Below are positions 61,032 through 64,000 of a stretch of DNA of 64,000 bases, piece after piece. Both the position numbers and the translations under genes were made by a program. The notes beneath the pieces are model-generated. The model saw only the letters and a list, made by a program, of their open reading frames with translations. It was not told the DNA's origin and made no database searches. Position 1 is the first letter of the stretch. Each line of letters starts with the position of its first letter. The DNA comes from Mariniflexile litorale (GTDB lineage: Bacteria > Bacteroidota > Bacteroidia > Flavobacteriales > Flavobacteriaceae), in the NCBI RefSeq assembly GCF_031128465.2, contig NZ_CP155618.1, positions 4,330,501 through 4,394,500 of the forward strand, in the 5' to 3' direction.

Positions 61032-61995
61032 AAAAATCAAATGGGGCATTATTGGTTTGGGAAGAATAGCCAACAGTTTTGCTACCGATCTTTTAACTAT
61101 AAACGATGCAGAACTTTACGCAGTAGCTTCTCGTAATCAAGAAAAAGCCAATGATTTTGCCGAAAAATATGGTGCAAAAAAAGCATATGATAATTACGAA
61201 TCCTTAGCTAAAGACCCAAATATTGATGCGGTTTATATTGCAACACCACATGCGCTACACAAAGAAAATGCGATCATGTGTTTAGAAAATGGTATTGCAG
61301 TTCTAGGAGAAAAACCTTTTGCTATGAATGCCAATGAAGTGGATGCCATGATTGCAAAGGCTAAAGAAAAAAATGTGCTACTTATGGAGGCACTTTGGAC
61401 TTATTTTTTACCACATTATCAATTTGTTTTAAAGGAGTTGAAAAACAAAACTTATGGCGAAATCATTAAAATTGAAAGTGACTTTGGGTTTCAACGTCCA
61501 TACAATACTGAAACCAGACTTTTTAATAAATCTATGGGTGGCGGAAGCTTGTTAGATATTGGCATCTACCCTATTTTTGCATCACTTTCCACTTTAGGTT
61601 TACCTAAAAATATAGAAGCATCTGCTACCTTTTTTGAAAATGGCACCGACTCATCATGCCACATGCTTTTTAATTATAATAACAACGTAAAAGCACATTT
61701 AAAAAGTTCGCTTTTAGAAGTTTTACCAACACAAGCCATTTTTTATTGTGAAAAAGGGATTATAAAAATTAACACTCAATTTCATTGCCCAACTACTGTA
61801 ACATTAATTATCGATGGTCATGAAAAAACTTTAGATTTTGATTATAATACTATTGGTTATAATTTTGAAACCATTCACTTTAACAACTTACTTAGAGAAG
61901 GCAAAACAGAAAGTGACATTATGACTTTTGAATTTAGTAAGCAACTTATAAAAACACTTGATCATGTTAGAAACCTTATTGGACTAAAATATTAA
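61009..61995 (+). CDS. Gfo/Idh/MocA-family NAD(P)-dependent oxidoreductase
   Basis: This 328-residue enzyme has an N-terminal Rossmann fold (IKWGIIGLGRIANSFATDL, with the GxGxxA motif) and the EKPFAMN motif (about 104-110), whose Lys is catalytic. The C-terminal alpha/beta domain contains the usual LLDIGIYPIFA segment (about 180-190), with the His position replaced by Tyr or Pro context typical of dihydrodiol dehydrogenase-like members. It oxidises sugars or inositols. It starts inside the symporter gene, so it is probably part of the same operon. Confidence 0.88.
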   Translation: MTEQSPLKKIKWGIIGLGRIANSFATDLLTINDAELYAVASRNQEKANDFAEKYGAKKAYDNYESLAKDPNIDAVYIATPHALHKENAIMCLENGIAVLGEKPFAMNANEVDAMIAKAKEKNVLLMEALWTYFLPHYQFVLKELKNKTYGEIIKIESDFGFQRPYNTETRLFNKSMGGGSLLDIGIYPIFASLSTLGLPKNIEASATFFENGTDSSCHMLFNYNNNVKAHLKSSLLEVLPTQAIFYCEKGIIKINTQFHCPTTVTLIIDGHEKTLDFDYNTIGYNFETIHFNNLLREGKTESDIMTFEFSKQLIKTLDHVRNLIGLKY

Positions 61996-62112
61996 ATTAT
62001 TATAGCTTATTAAGAATAAAACAGCCTCTTTCTTCTTGAACCAAGTAAGTCACTGAACCTCCTGTTTTCTGGAAAAATAGATTATATTTGGGCTTCAACT
62101 AATAAACTATTA

Positions 62113-64000
62113 TGGAAGGTTTTCTATTTTTAATTATCTTAGTATTACTTGTAATAATTCTTTCAAAGAACAGTTCACATAACAAAGACATTAAAAGTTC
62201 CATTGAGGATATAAATGAAAAGCTAAATCAATTAAAAAAGAGCTTATCTTCCCCTGAAAACATAACAGCAAGACCTACGGTAGATGTGAAGCCAACTCCA
62301 AAAGTTGAGCCCGTAATAATAAAACCGGTTGAACAAAAACCAATTATTATTGAACCTAAGCCTATTGTTGCAGATGCTATTTCTAAGCCTATTGCTGTAC
62401 CAAAACCGGTTCATATTACTGAACCAATAAAACCAAAAACTCCTGTAATTCCTCAAAAATCATGGTTTGAAACTTTTAAAGAAAAGAATCCCGATTTAGA
62501 AAAATTTATTGGTGAGAATCTTATTAATAAAATTGGGATTCTAATTTTAGTTTTAGGGATCAGTTTTTTTGTGAAATACGCTATTGATAAAAACTGGATT
62601 AACGAATACGCTCGTGTTGGAATCGGTATTTTATGTGGATCGCTGGTAATGGGAATTGCCCACAAACTCAAAAAAAACTATGCTGCATTTAGTTCGGTCA
62701 TGGTTGCTGGCGCTATCAGTATCTTTTATTTCACCATTGCCATTGCGTTTCATGAATACCAGTTGTTCAACCAAACCGTGGCGTTTATTATCATGGTTGT
62801 TATTACCGCATTTAGTGTTTTAATTTCGGTCGCTTATAATAGACAAGAGCTCGCTGTTCTATCCCTAATTGGTGGTTTTGCTGTGCCTTTTATGGTAAGT
62901 ACAGGAAGTGGTAATTACATGGTGCTATTCACATATATTGCCATTTTAAATATAGGAATTTTAGCTATTTCGTATTTCAAAAAATGGAAAGTTGTTACTA
63001 TATTGTCTTTCATTTTTACCACCTTACTTTTCTTTTCATGGGTTGTAAAAGAATTATTTAGCAACACCTTACCACATGCTGGTGCGCTTGCCTTTGCAAC
63101 ATTGTTTTATTTTATATTTAATATCACCATTGTATTAAATAATCTTAGAAACAAAGGTACTTTCTCCATTATTGAATATGGAATTCTAATAGCAAACACC
63201 TTCTTTTTCTTCGGAATTGGATTAACTATTATTCACGATTGGGAACTTCAAATTAAAGGTGTTTTCACACTTTCACTTGCGCTATACAACCTTGTTTATG
63301 CTATTATTCTTTATAAAAAATTCGGATTAGATAAAAACTCCATTTATCTATTAATAGGCTTAACATTAACCTTCGTAACCTTGACGATTCCCATCCAATT
63401 TAAAGGAAATTACATCACAGTGTTTTGGGCTGCCGAAGCGGTTTTATTGTTCTGGTTATCACAAAAATCAAAGATCAATGGTTTTAAATATGGTGCTATT
63501 GCAGTACAAGGTTTAAGTATAATTAGCTTGATGATTGATTGGGTACAGGCCTACGATATGTATAATGAACCCTCATTACAGCTTATTTTAAATCCTATAT
63601 TTATTACAGGTATTGTTGTATTGACGGCATTAATAGCCACCTATTTTATTATTAAAAAGGAAACTGTCAATTTTAAAGTTTTAGGTTTTGATTTAGACCT
63701 TTCACTTTACAAAAATTTGCTTTTAATTGCAGCAGTTGGTATTGGTTATTTAGTTGGTATTCTAGAAATTATTTATCAATCAAATCAATATATTTCCAAC
63801 CAAGCTTCTGCCCTTTCATTTGCAATCACTTATCATTTTATATTTAGTGCTGCGTTAGTATTCTTTGGTTTAAAAAACAAAAGCAATCGCTTCAAAAAGT
63901 TTGTTTTGTTATTGGCTCTAGTAAATATTGCACTCTATTGTGTTATATTTTACCGACTTTCTTCAAACGAAATGGCTGTAAATTATAATTTACAATTAAC
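62113..64000 (+). CDS. DUF2339 multi-pass membrane protein (truncated by window edge)
   Basis: The frame begins at ATG 62113 and is open to the last base, giving 629 residues so far. An N-terminal helix (about 2-17) precedes a coiled-coil and a proline-rich linker with repeated KP and EP pairs (about 55-120). FIGENLINKIGILILVLGISFFVKYAIDKNWI (about 135-166) is the DUF2339 signature, and at least 14 further helices follow. The family is uncharacterised; very many membrane helices and the linker are usual. The gene continues past 64000. Confidence 0.85.

Noticed and set aside
1-64000. CRISPR arrays, prophage genes or an intact transposon
   Set aside because: Tandem arrays seen have 7-19 base units without spacers of CRISPR size, no cas-like, integrase or structural phage genes are present, and the only transposase trace is a short decayed fragment.

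Overview
The window reads as a chromosomal segment of a marine-type member of the family Flavobacteriaceae (phylum Bacteroidota). The reasons are its low G+C content, promoters of the TAnnTTTG class, frequent TTG starts, gliding genes gldF and gldG, the bacillithiol deacetylase BshB1, ATP-dependent PEP carboxykinase, a fused ResB/CcsA cytochrome c biogenesis protein and a GGGP-transferase-like UbiA enzyme. The genus cannot be fixed from the sequence alone. No CRISPR array, prophage or intact insertion sequence is visible. Mobile-DNA traces are limited to one decayed IS982-like fragment and several families of short palindromic or tandem repeats.

Layout. Bases 1-7.5 kb form a nitrate uptake locus: the start of moeA (molybdenum cofactor), a four-cysteine FNR-like regulator, the ABC importer genes nrtA, nrtB, nrtC and nrtD, and an alginate-export-type outer-membrane porin. 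Three FNR-geometry palindromes lie in the two upstream regions. From 7.6 to 11.6 kb are housekeeping and unknown genes, an IS982 relic and a tiny lysine-rich gene. From 11.7 to 19.1 kb there is an FAH-family hydrolase and an acetate module (CBS/DUF294 protein, DEDDh exonuclease, acs, actP, DUF4212). From 19.5 to 26 kb come an acyltransferase-like membrane protein, TfoX-N, a NYN-LOTUS protein, a HEPN protein, purC with a decayed duplicate of its 3' end, an outer-membrane beta-barrel protein and phoH. From 26 to 31.4 kb are SAM hydrolase, gldF, an inserted small gene, gldG and dnaN. From 31.4 to 41.5 kb are stress and redox proteins, two tandem M28 peptidases, tRNA-His, bshB1, pckA, rlmF and a TMEM175 channel.

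From 41.6 to 46.2 kb lies the most interesting accessory operon: a RuBisCO-like protein, a DUF1537 four-carbon acid-sugar kinase, a single-cysteine Asp/Glu-racemase-family enzyme and a BASS-type symporter, with a HAD phosphatase transcribed divergently. This looks like an uncharacterised route for a branched or short-chain acid sugar, related to the D-apionate pathways but lacking their oxidoisomerase here. From 47 to 56.5 kb are cytochrome c biogenesis, truncated haemoglobin and a tight cluster (DUF2520, KdsC-like, UbiA, Maf, MscS, CorA). From 56.7 kb to the end are a PIG-L deacetylase, a 36-residue membrane peptide, a sodium:solute symporter, a Gfo/Idh/MocA oxidoreductase and a truncated DUF2339 membrane protein.

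All functional calls rest on recognisable motifs and gene neighbourhood; no database search was run.
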